Part shown: positions 1 through 7,821 of the stretch, piece after piece
Layout: every line of letters starts with the position of its first letter
Numbering within the stretch: position 1 is the first letter of the stretch
DNA from: Nitrospirota bacterium
GTDB lineage: Bacteria > Nitrospirota > Nitrospiria > Nitrospirales > Nitrospiraceae
NCBI GenBank assembly: GCA_018971525.1
Contig: JAGXAR010000024.1
Coordinates: 1 to 52,600, forward strand
Direction: 5' to 3'
DNA: 52,600 nucleotides
Notes under the pieces: generated by a model
Database searches by the model: none
Told to the model about the DNA's origin: nothing
What the model saw: the letters and a program-made list of their open reading frames with translations, nothing else
Made by a program: the position numbers and the translations under genes

Positions 1-295
1 ACACGACCACCTCGCCGGCCGGCTGCTGGACCGCCCAAATCGCTTTCTTCGCCGTGACCGTCCGCCAGCCGTCCTTCACGGTACTGGCATATTCCAGTTC
101 TTCCGGGGCCCCCGTGCGCAACCCCCCCGTCGGCCCCACCTCGGCCCACGAGGTCTTTCGGCGCGTCAGGGCCGGGGCGATCACATAGCTCGCCAAGGGC
201 ATCGCCAGGCTCAGCCCGATCACACTCGTGGCGATCCCGATCATCCAGGAAAAAAAAGTCCGCCGAGTTTCCGTCGGCCGTTCTGCCGTGTTCAT
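1..295 (-). CDS. Rieske iron-sulfur protein, N-terminal part (cut by window edge)
   Basis: Partial gene: about 98 residues run from an ATG at 295 off the left edge without a stop. The N-terminus has a twin-arginine-like stretch (TRRTFFSWM) followed by one hydrophobic segment (IGIATSVIGLSLAMPLASYV), then a basic turn and a soluble region with EVGPTGGL. This is the usual start of quinol-cytochrome c reductase Rieske subunits, which are exported folded by the Tat system and stay anchored by this helix, carrying a [2Fe-2S] cluster on the outer face of the membrane. The cluster-binding C-terminal motifs lie outside the window, so the assignment rests on the anchor and architecture. GAGG lies about 10 nt before the ATG. 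In bc1-type complexes the cytochrome b gene usually follows. Confidence 0.7.
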   Translation of the reverse strand, partial: MNTAERPTETRRTFFSWMIGIATSVIGLSLAMPLASYVIAPALTRRKTSWAEVGPTGGLRTGAPEELEYASTVKDGWRTVTAKKAIWAVQQPAGEVVV

Positions 296-351
296 GAGCG
301 CATCCTCTATCTCAGGTATGGGGAGTTGACCGGGGTCGTCATGCGAATGTC

Positions 352-555
352 TCACTCGATCGAACCGTTGATGATCGCCTCCGCCTTGAGCCAGTCGTCC
401 AAGTCATACCCATCTATACGCCCTCGTTGCTCGTACAACTCATAGGCTTTCGTCGCAATGAGCTGCTCTGTCTCATTGCCCGGCCTGTTCAGCTGGCGCT
501 CATGAGCGCCGGCTGAGTCCATCGGAGTCTTTGCGAGGGTGCGCTTCTTCATCAC
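352..555 (-). CDS. Small DUF2934-family protein
   Basis: 67 residues beginning MMKKRTLAKTP. The C-terminal half has the DUF2934 pattern: ATKAYELYEQRGRIDGYDL, then DDWLKAEAII. This helical motif has a conserved AYELWE-like start, a Gly-Arg turn and a W-x-x-AE ending. DUF2934 proteins are short soluble proteins of unknown function, common in Nitrospira, proteobacteria and acidobacteria and often next to stress genes. The start is uncertain between two adjacent ATGs. GGAGG lies just upstream (about 561-565 on the plus strand as its complement), which supports this start. No partner can be inferred from the neighbours. Confidence 0.75.
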   Translation of the reverse strand: MMKKRTLAKTPMDSAGAHERQLNRPGNETEQLIATKAYELYEQRGRIDGYDLDDWLKAEAIINGSIE

Positions 556-1088
556 GGACCTCCATCAGGGGCTTCTTTCGATTTTCCGATGTACCATGCG
601 ACTCGCATCATGGTCGCAGGAACCGCAAGAATGCTGTTGATGCCTGCTCTGACGACTCCGACATCTTCAAGTTGGTCTCATCCGGCAGCAGGCCTTGCGC
701 CTGTCATCGCTCGAGAATCCGTAGCCGCTCGTCACGCTCTGCGAGCTGCGGGACGCCGCGGCGACCTACGGATGGTGATATTCCTCACCGGTTCCTGAAA
801 GGTCTGGATAGTCACACCGAACCGATGATTCGCGGAAAGGATGTGGATTTGTGTCGCACATTCCTCCTAAGCAATTCGGGAAGTCCGACGGCCTGGATGC
901 AACGGAAGCGTCACACCCAAGCAGCCTGGCCCGAGACCGATCGAGAAACCATCGGCAAGAACAGCCGAGATGATCGTGGAACGCCCCGACAACCGTCGTC
1001 AGGTACGTTTCTCATCTACCTCAACATTCCGGGACGACGCAAATGAAGCAAATCAGACATTTGCAGATAGCTATTCCGTCCCCTGCTG
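556..1088. other. 533-bp region without a convincing gene
   Basis: The plus-strand open frames here have implausible composition (rich in Arg, Ser and Cys), and none has a domain or a good ribosome-binding site. On the minus strand, about 610-760 reads as protein-like text (QLAERDERLRILER, then QAQGLLPDETNLKMSE) interrupted by two TGA codons. This may be the remnant of a lost gene upstream of the DUF2934 gene. No hairpin, repeat or RNA gene was recognised. Confidence 0.35.
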
Positions 1089-1454
1089 CTACGACTGAAC
1101 CAGGCTTCGCACGAAAGCGAGAACATCGTGGGCTTGCTGGTCAGAGAGTTGATGTTTGATTGACTGCATCGCCGTGCCGGCTATTTCCTTCCTTAATGGC
1201 GCTCAACAATTCCGCATCTGGCTTTAGCCGGGTTGCCGGAACATTCAACCTGGCGGCGGGAGGAGCTAAATTGCTCCCAAATGGCCAGTCGCCTTCTCCT
1301 TGAGGTCCGTGACAGGTCACACAAAGCCGTTGATAGAGCATTTTCCCTTCACCGATGTCCCCCTTCATGTGTGCCGTTAGACTCCTCCGGCTATCGAAAT
1401 ACCGAGCACCACAAGGACGACCGTTAACCCTGCGGACCCAATGCCTACCTTCAT
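1089..1454 (-). pseudogene. Class I cytochrome c, frameshifted
   Basis: A small exported c-type cytochrome can be read across three frames. The first frame (ATG at 1454, MKVGIGSAGLTVVLVVLGIS) is a signal peptide. The second carries the haem site, LYQRLCVTCHGPQGEGDW (CxxCH), and a NLAPPAARLNVPATR region. It runs into a stop near 1141. Removing one A from the GGAAATAGCC run at about 1180 restores AGTAMQSIKHQLSDQQAHD and then VLAFVRSLVQS, ending at TAG 1089-1091. This is the normal C-terminal helix of such cytochromes. A second shift near 1390 separates the signal peptide from the haem part. The product would be a periplasmic electron carrier. The gene is either a pseudogene or carries sequencing errors. 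The second shift at the signal-peptide junction argues for real decay. Confidence 0.75.
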
Positions 1455-1663
1455 ATCTTCCAGGCCTCCAGAATTCTTTCTGACTCGTAACCAGTTCGTA
1501 TATCGCACATGTGGATGAGCAATGAGGATGCCAACACCAATGATTCCATTCGGCGATTGGAACGATCGAACTGAAGTTCGATTTATCGAGGGCTTATCTC
1601 TTGCGGTGAGCGAACAGACCGGGAGGCTGTGTAACTTATCCTGAAACAATGTGGCACGATATG

Positions 1664-1918
1664 TCAGGATGACACAACTTCAATGGTGTTAACACAGACA
1701 TGGGCGACAGGTGTGTCGATACGCAGATCTTCGACGCTTCCAATTTGATCCCAAGAAATCTCCCAGCGCTTGAGCGTCGGCAAACTCTCAGATCCGGCCA
1801 GCGGATTCCTCAAGCCTATTCCGATAATTCCACTGATGGTCCTGGTCATCCATCCGAAAGAGCTTCGCCTGGACCGCGCGGCGGCGATTCCCTCTGGAAG
1901 GAACATTGTCCAGGTCAT
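1664..1918 (-). CDS. Doubtful 84-residue open frame in a degenerate stretch
   Basis: An ATG-initiated frame containing TISGIIGIGLRNP and LKRWEISWDQIGSVEDLRID. No domain is recognised and no Shine-Dalgarno precedes the start. The amino-acid makeup is not obviously random, and the GIIGIG segment resembles NGIIGVG in another open frame at 1455-1649, so both may be remnants of an older gene. The rest of 1455-2022 holds nothing else that can be supported. Treat as hypothetical at best. Confidence 0.2.
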   Translation of the reverse strand: MTWTMFLPEGIAAARSRRSSFGWMTRTISGIIGIGLRNPLAGSESLPTLKRWEISWDQIGSVEDLRIDTPVAHVCVNTIEVVSS

Positions 1919-2022
1919 CCGGTAGGCGGAGACATGTCATCGCCAGTCATGTTTCTCTCTGGCCAACCAACCTTATCCTCGTGAAGTTGCGCCTCATATG
2001 CGAGCCATACCATCCCACAGCA

Positions 2023-2781
2023 CTATTTATTTTGTTGAAGCTGAGCCAGCAGATGCTCATACTTCTTGGACGTCACATGCCAAATACCGGGTCGAAGCGG
2101 ATGATCCAGGTCGTCGATCACCAGATAGATAACATAGGCCAGGAGCGCGATACTGAGGGTGAACAAATAATCGAGCCACAGATGTTTCACGCCGATGAAC
2201 AACGACAGTACAATGACCAAACCATCGGCGAATCCCACCGTCACTTTTAAAATCGGCGGCATGCGCCGCTGGCCGGAGTGCAGGCGGTGTTCCCGATGCC
2301 GCAGGAGATCACCGACGATCACCGTCGCCGGCAGCACCAGGCCGGGAGACGCAGGAAGGGCGGCCACCGCTTCCCATATCATTGAGAGGGATTTCTGCGC
2401 AGCCTCGCTCTCGCTCTGTGCGCTCGGACCCCATTCGTCCTGAATCGTGACCATCAAGTATTGCCGAAGCGCCTCGTGCAAGGATATCCGAAGGTCGGGC
2501 ACATGCTGCAACCACAACCACAGGTGCTGGAGTGCGCTGACTTCCCCGTTCACGGCCTCCACGAGGGAGCTCCACTGATCCCATTCGTGTTGGATGATGA
2601 AGCCGGCCAGAATACTGAAAATGAGACAGACGGCCGAATAGAGCCAGGGCACGCCGCCCAGATCGTCCAGATCATCCCCGATGATCAACCCGGTGGAGTC
2701 CGCCGTGCGCAAGACGAAAAACACGACGGAAAACACCAGCGCGAAGGACAGGGTCTTACTAATCAGTCTCATGGAACCCAT
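2023..2781 (-). CDS. Bestrophin-like (DUF4239) integral membrane protein
   Basis: 252 residues with two hydrophobic segments near the N-terminus (about 8-25 and 45-65), a long soluble helical middle (about 66-185, with EVSALQHLW and LRQYLMV), and two more at about 185-205 and 210-232. This arrangement, including FIIQHEWDQW at the end of the second segment and the ATVIVGDLLRHREHRL loop, is typical of the DUF4239 family, described as bestrophin-like and of unknown transport role. The start at 2781 has GGGAGATGA just upstream. It stands alone, with about 300 bp of gene-free sequence on its 5' side. Confidence 0.75.
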   Translation of the reverse strand: MGSMRLISKTLSFALVFSVVFFVLRTADSTGLIIGDDLDDLGGVPWLYSAVCLIFSILAGFIIQHEWDQWSSLVEAVNGEVSALQHLWLWLQHVPDLRISLHEALRQYLMVTIQDEWGPSAQSESEAAQKSLSMIWEAVAALPASPGLVLPATVIVGDLLRHREHRLHSGQRRMPPILKVTVGFADGLVIVLSLFIGVKHLWLDYLFTLSIALLAYVIYLVIDDLDHPLRPGIWHVTSKKYEHLLAQLQQNK

Positions 2782-3090
2782 TCATCTCCCAAGGGTGACG
2801 CACAGTTTGTCCAGGCCGGTGCGATGTCATGACCAGCTCACCGAGCCTGATGACTAGATCGAGTGGCTTTGCCTCCCCTCCAGCAAGCGCGTCAACGCTT
2901 CCTGCCGCAACCCATGAACGAGTTCTCTGCTTCTATGCCGGCCAGATCGGGTAGCCGAGCAGATGGTCGCGAGACCGATGCCAGTGAGACACGCTGCGCG
3001 CTTGTGATCCAGCAGAAGAACCGGCGACGCGAACCAATGAAAACAGGGCCACAGATGCTCTGTGCGATGACTAACTCGTGCCGCCTGCCT
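2782..3090. other. 309-bp gene-free spacer
   Basis: It separates the DUF4239 gene from the lipoprotein gene that ends at 3091. Short open frames exist on both strands, but none has a ribosome-binding site or recognisable features. It presumably holds the promoter of the DUF4239 gene and the end of the lipoprotein operon. No hairpin terminator was identified. Confidence 0.4.
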
Positions 3091-3570
3091 TCAGTGAAGC
3101 CTTCGTTCGATCAGCTGGACCTCGGCCTCTAAATGCTTCTGTTCCAGTTGCTGACGCTGTCGATAGATCTCCTCAAGGGCTGCCTGATACTCCTGCTGCC
3201 GCTGCCGCCAGGATTTCAGCAATTGCGGCTTATCACCCGGATTCTTCTGGGCCTTCTCAAGCTGATCGCGGGCAAAGACCAGATGGTCGCGTTGAAGACC
3301 CCACTGTTTCTGGTGGAGTTGCCAGCCGGAGAGGTCCAGTTCGCGCAGTTCCTGCAACGTCGCATCGGATTCTGCCGGCATCGGTGGGACGTCGCTCATC
3401 CGCTTGGAGAGCCCATTGAGATTCACGGTGAGTTGCGTAATCCTCTTACTCAGTAAGCCTATAGCGGGATCTCCGGAAGGAATCGTGTCGCGCGTAGCTG
3501 TGGTGGGTCCGGTGCAGCCGGTCCCCATGATGAGGGTCACAATGCACAGTAGTATGAATCGATTCAGCAT
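3091..3570 (-). CDS. Coiled-coil lipoprotein
   Basis: 159 residues when started at the ATG at 3570, which has GGAGG a few bases upstream. The longer reading adds a non-signal-like leader. The N-terminus is a lipoprotein signal, MLNRFILLCIVTLIMGTGC, with Cys at the lipobox, so the mature protein should be lipid-anchored. The mature part is strongly helical and charged: RITQLTVNLNGLSKR, then QLEKAQK, RQRQQEYQAALEEI and QLEQKHLEAEVQLIERR, consistent with a coiled coil. No family is recognised. It is the last gene of a minus-strand run of envelope proteins (5071 to 3091). Confidence 0.65.
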   Translation of the reverse strand: MLNRFILLCIVTLIMGTGCTGPTTATRDTIPSGDPAIGLLSKRITQLTVNLNGLSKRMSDVPPMPAESDATLQELRELDLSGWQLHQKQWGLQRDHLVFARDQLEKAQKNPGDKPQLLKSWRQRQQEYQAALEEIYRQRQQLEQKHLEAEVQLIERRLH

Positions 3571-3607
3571 AGATCCTCCCATTGCATCCAACTTCTGGAA
3601 CGAGACC

Positions 3608-4237
3608 TTAGACCGCATGACTCGACTTCCTCTCCGTTACTCTCCCCCATAGAGGGAGCCACAGGTCCAGCAGTGACGCTGAGAAGGCTCCGTTCCTCCT
3701 CGCACATCCATATTGGGCATTGCGACGGTCCTGCCAGGTTTCTGCACGTGATTCGTCGACAGGCCAGGCATGGACATACAAGGCGGCAAGCACCGGTCCC
3801 TGTTCAGCCGTGACCGGTGGCGGGGCTGAAAGGGGACGGGCGAGCACTCGCCCCACGACCGTCACTCGCGCCCACGTGTGCGAGGTCGGAGGGAAATCGC
3901 GGGAGGAGACCAGCACCCAATAATGCCCGTCCTCTGGTCCGCCGCGCGAGGAAGGCCGGTGAGGCACGTAGTTGGCATCCAGCGGCCGATTCCTCAGCTC
4001 GATCCACAGGCGATCGCCTTCTCGTATTTCAGCAAGCGGCACCCCGCCAACAATGACAACCTTGTCCTGGTAGAGGTCGGGGTGCGTCGAGAGCGCGGTC
4101 AGCGTCACACCCGGTTCTGCCTGCTGGATGAACTCGCTTGGAATCGTATTCCGAGCGCTGAGGCCACATCCCGCGATCAAGCCCGTCGCCACGAGAGCTT
4201 CCATAAACCTGAACGAATGGGTGCGTGTTCCCGACAC
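3608..4237 (-). CDS. Slp-family outer-membrane lipoprotein
   Basis: 209 residues. The GTG at 4237 is preferred because GGAGAT lies 8 nt upstream. An internal ATG at 4204 is possible. The signal ends GLIAGC, a lipobox. The body follows the Slp pattern: IPSEFIQQAEPGV, then LYQDKVVIVGGVPLAE, LWIELRNRPLDANYVP, and WARVTVVGRVLA with LAALYVHAWP. Slp proteins (starvation lipoproteins) sit on the outer membrane and are induced in carbon starvation or stationary phase in enterobacteria. The last 45 residues (after DESRAETW) are not Slp-like. In another frame the same DNA reads RHCWTCGSLYGGE before a stop, so the tail may be shifted. Confidence 0.75.
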   Translation of the reverse strand: MSGTRTHSFRFMEALVATGLIAGCGLSARNTIPSEFIQQAEPGVTLTALSTHPDLYQDKVVIVGGVPLAEIREGDRLWIELRNRPLDANYVPHRPSSRGGPEDGHYWVLVSSRDFPPTSHTWARVTVVGRVLARPLSAPPPVTAEQGPVLAALYVHAWPVDESRAETWQDRRNAQYGCARRNGAFSASLLDLWLPLWGRVTERKSSHAV

Positions 4238-4257
4238 AAATATCTCCTAGAACCCCA

Positions 4258-4497
4258 TCACCTGAGGTTCATCATTTTCAACAATCGGGCAGAGCGTGTC
4301 GGCGGCGTCTCCCCTGTGAGCGGATGCTCTGCCACAGATACAGATGAGCGCAACACCGTAGCCGGCGCAACCTTCTGGGATACGGGAATGAGGTGCGCTT
4401 CCACCGGAACCATAGCCGTGACGCTCAGCGGCATGAATCTGATCAGCCCCACCATCACACCGCTAGCCGTGGAGCACTGTCGCCGGTTCCTCGTCAT
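4258..4497 (-). CDS. Small hypothetical protein inside the lipoprotein run
   Basis: 79 residues starting MTRNRRQCSTASGVMVG. Family unrecognised. Three things favour a real gene: GGAGAGG lies 8 nt before the ATG, the frame fits the gap between its neighbours, and its stop is 20 nt before the Slp start. The N-terminus is basic, then moderately hydrophobic (GLIRFMPLSVTAMVPVEA), so it might be exported. Against: a longer open frame lies on the opposite strand, and the composition is not diagnostic. Confidence 0.4.
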   Translation of the reverse strand: MTRNRRQCSTASGVMVGLIRFMPLSVTAMVPVEAHLIPVSQKVAPATVLRSSVSVAEHPLTGETPPTRSARLLKMMNLR

Positions 4498-4531
4498 TCG
4501 TCAGCCTCTCCGTTCAGTATCCGTGATGGGT

Positions 4532-5071
4532 TTATTTCTGGCTCACGTATCGAATGGCAGTCCCAGACAAATATTCTGTCCGACCAGTCTGGTCCGCCGC
4601 GCCTTGCACAAAACTCCAGGGGTCGTAATAGAAAGGCCACCCCCCCCAGCCGCCTGCGTATGGACTGAAACTGTCCGCCGTCGGACCCATGGTGGATTCA
4701 TACAGAGGACTCGATCCCATTGACTCCAAGACATCGGATTTCCCCAGCACCACGGCGTCAGCTCCCATCATCCTCGCACGAGCCAGAATCTTATCGCGTA
4801 GCCGGTCTTCATCCGCGCTCTGACTCGTCGCAATGATCCGGGCCAGCTCGATGTGCGGAGAGCCAGGCTCGGTCTCCAGCCATTGCACCGGCTCGTGACT
4901 CGGGCGAGGGGGATAGGACTCATGGGTCAATGGTTCAACTTGCACCGACACGCACGCCAGCAGCATGGAAAAAGCGGGCAGGATCAGCCCAAACCGTGCT
5001 GCACGGTTGAACCGGCTCCCGGATGACCTGACAGGGCAATGTGATGCTGCGCTGATGCGCCTCTGATTCAT
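4532..5071 (-). CDS. Exported lipoprotein, paralogue of the 5578-6261 protein
   Basis: 179 residues from the ATG at 5071. An in-frame ATG at 5140 is possible, and neither has a strong Shine-Dalgarno. The long basic leader ends in FSMLLAC, a lipobox. The mature part has IELARIIATSQSADEDRLRD, then ILARARMMGADAVVLGK, a pattern seen in small envelope lipoproteins where a (L/R)xxA...GADAVV block is conserved. A Gly/Trp/Tyr-rich stretch (YAGGWGGWPFYYDPW) and a GTAIRY ending follow. The same layout occurs in the protein at 5578-6261 and in the broken copy at 9531-9958. The function is unknown; an outer-membrane location is likely. Confidence 0.65.
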   Translation of the reverse strand: MNQRRISAASHCPVRSSGSRFNRAARFGLILPAFSMLLACVSVQVEPLTHESYPPRPSHEPVQWLETEPGSPHIELARIIATSQSADEDRLRDKILARARMMGADAVVLGKSDVLESMGSSPLYESTMGPTADSFSPYAGGWGGWPFYYDPWSFVQGAADQTGRTEYLSGTAIRYVSQK

Positions 5072-5250
5072 ACTGAGAATCCAAGCATGAGCCCTAATCG
5101 CACCCCAGGCGGCGGTCAGCCTTGATGACCCCTTGCGCATCGGCGAAGGAAAAGAGCCGACAATCTATAAGAGCGAAAGCGTGTCATAAATCTCCGCTAG
5201 GCCGGCAGGCTCGACAGCGCCATATCCCAGACCAGTTCCTCCATCCCGTC

Positions 5251-5457
5251 CTACGCTTCTTTATGAAACTGAGGTGGGCCGGGTTCGTCATACAGGTCTA
5301 CCTTCCGTTGGCCCATCCAGCGAGTGATGACGTCATCCCACGTTTGATACACCTCGGCCGGCACAGGCTTCTGGTCAGTGGCGCAACCTCCGCTCAGCGG
5401 AACAAGGAGAGACACGCCATAAGCCGCAGCATATTCCGCACGGCCATGTCTTACCAA
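5251..5457 (-). CDS. Short lipoprotein
   Basis: 68 residues. The start is probably TTG at 5457, as no ATG is available in frame and GAGAGG precedes it. The leader ends LVPLSGGC, a plausible lipobox. The mature part is about 44 residues: VYQTWDDVITRWMGQRK, then VDLYDEPGPPQFHKE. The pattern (W-D-x-V-I-x-R-W-x-G, K-x-D-L, G-P-P) is one I associate with small Nitrospira lipoproteins, but no function is known. It lies between two larger lipoprotein genes on the same strand. Confidence 0.55.
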   Translation of the reverse strand: MVRHGRAEYAAAYGVSLLVPLSGGCATDQKPVPAEVYQTWDDVITRWMGQRKVDLYDEPGPPQFHKEA

Positions 5458-5577
5458 AACCTCTCAGCTCACAGCGGATGCAAAATACAACTACTCCGTA
5501 CAAATCTTCCCGTGCTCTTCGAGTCTGCGGCCTGTCCAACGCAGGTGTCCAAACTTCTTCGCCGGGACCACCTCCTA

Positions 5578-6261
5578 TTACTCGACATCGGTAGTCGCAC
5601 GGAGTGTGTCTCCCTTAAGAAATCTCTGCTTTGTTACATGCGCCCAGGACCCTCTGTCCGGCGACTCCTTGCCGGCAACGCCTTCTTTCAGCGACCATGC
5701 TTCGCCTGACCACGTGCGATCGCTAAGGCCTGTCGCATCCGTGTAATGGATGGCTGTTCCCATGAGCATTCTCGTGACCTCATCATACGGAACCGCGACG
5801 CTGCCTGAGTAGCCTCCACCCCACGGGCCCCACGATCCAAGAGGACCGCCATAGCCGCCATACCCGCCGTACCCCCACGGAGTTCCATAGTAGGGACTAT
5901 TGTACCCCCAGGGATCATACAGTGATTGATAGGCCACCTCGTGTTGAGTCACGGTTTGCGGTTTGGCAAAGACAACCGCATCGGCTCCAAGGGTTGCCGC
6001 CCGATTCAAGATCTTGCGCTGCAAACTGCCGAAACTGAGCCAGCTATCGCCGATCCGCAGTTCCGCGATTTCTTGATGCGGTCGAGCTGGCTTGTGTTCC
6101 AAGACGGCGACCTCGTCGGCAGACCCCTTGGGCGGAAATGTGTCGCTGGTCAGCATGATGGTGTCCACGCTTGTGCATCCGGTGAAGAGCAGACACAGGA
6201 CAAGGATCGACCGAACCAGGAAGAAGCGCTCACCGCGACGCTGTTTCAGAGAATAATACAT
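5578..6261 (-). CDS. Glycine/tyrosine-rich exported lipoprotein
   Basis: About 227 residues from ATG 6261 (GAGGAG 11 nt upstream); 6282 is an alternative. The signal LVRSILVLCLLFTGC has a lipobox Cys. The mature domain has HQEIAELRI and LQRKILNRAATLGADAVVF, matching the GADAVVLGK block of the 4532-5071 paralogue, then a low-complexity WGYGGYGGYGG region and GTAIHY. The 50 residues after HYTD are not shared with the paralogue. The Gly/Tyr-rich part suggests a flexible surface segment. The function is unknown. The SthA gene ends upstream at 6305. Confidence 0.65.
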   Translation of the reverse strand: MYYSLKQRRGERFFLVRSILVLCLLFTGCTSVDTIMLTSDTFPPKGSADEVAVLEHKPARPHQEIAELRIGDSWLSFGSLQRKILNRAATLGADAVVFAKPQTVTQHEVAYQSLYDPWGYNSPYYGTPWGYGGYGGYGGPLGSWGPWGGGYSGSVAVPYDEVTRMLMGTAIHYTDATGLSDRTWSGEAWSLKEGVAGKESPDRGSWAHVTKQRFLKGDTLRATTDVE

Positions 6262-6304
6262 ACGGGACCGGCTCCTCACCATGTTCTCGCCTGGTGCCAA
6301 GGCG

Positions 6305-7705
6305 TCACATTGAAAGTTTATTAAACGCATTCAGGGCCGCTACCTTGTAACACTCGGCCAGTGTTGGATAGTTGAACACCGTGTTGAGAAAGTAGTCGAG
6401 GCCGCCATTGAGGCCCAGCACGGCCTGGCCGATGTGAATCAACTCGGTTGCGCCGGTGCCGATGGCATGGACGCCCAGCAAACGCCGGTCCTCGCGATGA
6501 AAGAGCAATTTCACGAGCCCACTCTCGTCGCCGAGGATCTGGCCCCGCGCGATTTCCCGATAGCGGGCCACGCCTGTCTCATAAGGAATCTTCTTCTCTG
6601 TCAAGACGTGTTCCGGCGCACCGACCATCGAGACTTCAGGGATGGCGTAGATGCCGATCGGAAAGTGATCGGCCATGGGATTGCACTGGACATTGAACAT
6701 CTGACAAGCCGCCAATCGTCCCTGTTCCGCAGAAGTTGCAGCGAGGCTCGGATACCCGATGACATCGCCTGCGGCAAAGATGTGGGGCACGGCGGTTCGG
6801 AACTGGCGGTCCACCTTCAGCCGCCCCCGCTCGTCGGCAGCGAGGCCGGCCGCGGGCAAATTCAAGCGATCGGTTGCGCCGACGCGTCCTACCGAAAAGA
6901 GCACCAAGTCCGACACGATCCGTTTTCCGGACTCGAGCAGGATGGCCGCGTGCCGCGGTGGACCATCCATGATTTCGATGCGCTCGACCGCTTCGCCCAG
7001 TCGGAATGTCACATGGCGGGCCCGCATTTGGTGCATCAACTCTTCCACGATCTCCCAGTCCAGGAAATCCAGCAGACGCGTGCGCTTATCAATGAGCGTC
7101 ACTTCCAACCCCAGCGTGGCGAACATCGAAGCATATTCGATGCCGATCACGCCGGCTCCCACCACCACCATCGTCCGGGGCAACCGCTTAAGTTGCAGAA
7201 GGTCGTCGCTGGACAGCACCACCTCACCGTCCACCGCAACGCCGGGTGGCGGCGTCGGCACCGTGCCGACGGCAATCAAGATGGCCGCCGATGTAATCGT
7301 ACGGGCGCCTGCCTCGGAGGCCACAACAAGCGTATGAGGATCGGTAAAGGATGCCTCCCCTTGCATTAGCTCGATGTCGTTCCGCCACAGCTGATCTTCT
7401 AGCACCTCGACTTCGCGCCGGACCACCTGCTCGACTAAGGTGAGAAGTTGGTCCGCAGTGGGCCGAACTGAGATACGCTGCGTCGGGTTCCGACCGGAGA
7501 CATGATTGTGCTCGACGGACGACAAGACCGCTTCGCGAAAGGTCTTGCTGGGGATCGTGCCGGTGCCCAGACACACCCCACCGATGATCCGGCGTTTTTC
7601 CACAACGGCGACGCGCTTGCCCAATTTCGCCGCCTGTACGGCCGCTCGTTGGCCGGCCGGTCCGCTGCCGATACAGACCAGATCAAACTCATGCGTCGCC
7701 ATCAT
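6305..7705 (-). CDS. sthA: Soluble pyridine nucleotide transhydrogenase
   Basis: 466 residues from ATG 7705; a GTG 9 nt further upstream is possible and a stop lies just beyond. It belongs to the flavoprotein disulfide-reductase family, with the FAD-binding GSGPAGQRAAVQAA near residue 15 and NAD-binding VVGAGVIGIEYASM near 180. The active-site position reads GGVCLGTGTIPSKTFREAV. As in SthA, the second redox Cys of true disulfide reductases is replaced (Thr), so it should transfer hydride between NADPH and NAD+ rather than reduce disulfides. The C-terminal dimerisation part (VHAIGTGATELIHIGQ) and NYPTLAECYKVAAL fit SthA closely. Cytoplasmic and soluble. Its role is balancing the NADPH and NADH pools. 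Confidence 0.9.
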   Translation of the reverse strand: MMATHEFDLVCIGSGPAGQRAAVQAAKLGKRVAVVEKRRIIGGVCLGTGTIPSKTFREAVLSSVEHNHVSGRNPTQRISVRPTADQLLTLVEQVVRREVEVLEDQLWRNDIELMQGEASFTDPHTLVVASEAGARTITSAAILIAVGTVPTPPPGVAVDGEVVLSSDDLLQLKRLPRTMVVVGAGVIGIEYASMFATLGLEVTLIDKRTRLLDFLDWEIVEELMHQMRARHVTFRLGEAVERIEIMDGPPRHAAILLESGKRIVSDLVLFSVGRVGATDRLNLPAAGLAADERGRLKVDRQFRTAVPHIFAAGDVIGYPSLAATSAEQGRLAACQMFNVQCNPMADHFPIGIYAIPEVSMVGAPEHVLTEKKIPYETGVARYREIARGQILGDESGLVKLLFHREDRRLLGVHAIGTGATELIHIGQAVLGLNGGLDYFLNTVFNYPTLAECYKVAALNAFNKLSM

Positions 7706-7821
7706 GTTCACCACGTTCCCGGTTCATAGCCCCTCCCTCCATCATGCCTTGCTCCGCCCTCGTGGGCCGCTTCGGTCACAGGCCAGAGCCGCAGACGTAC
7801 ACTCTCTCTACGAACACCGGC

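Noticed and set aside
531-1046. 171-codon plus-strand open frame
   Set aside because: Arg/Ser/Cys-rich random-looking composition, no ribosome-binding site, no domain, and it overlaps the start of the DUF2934 gene.
3878-4723. 281-codon plus-strand open frame
   Set aside because: Antisense to the Slp, small and lipoprotein genes; composition typical of a shadow frame in GC-rich DNA.
6434-7369. 311-codon plus-strand open frame
   Set aside because: Fully antisense to sthA, which has clear FAD and NAD motifs; His/Arg-rich shadow.
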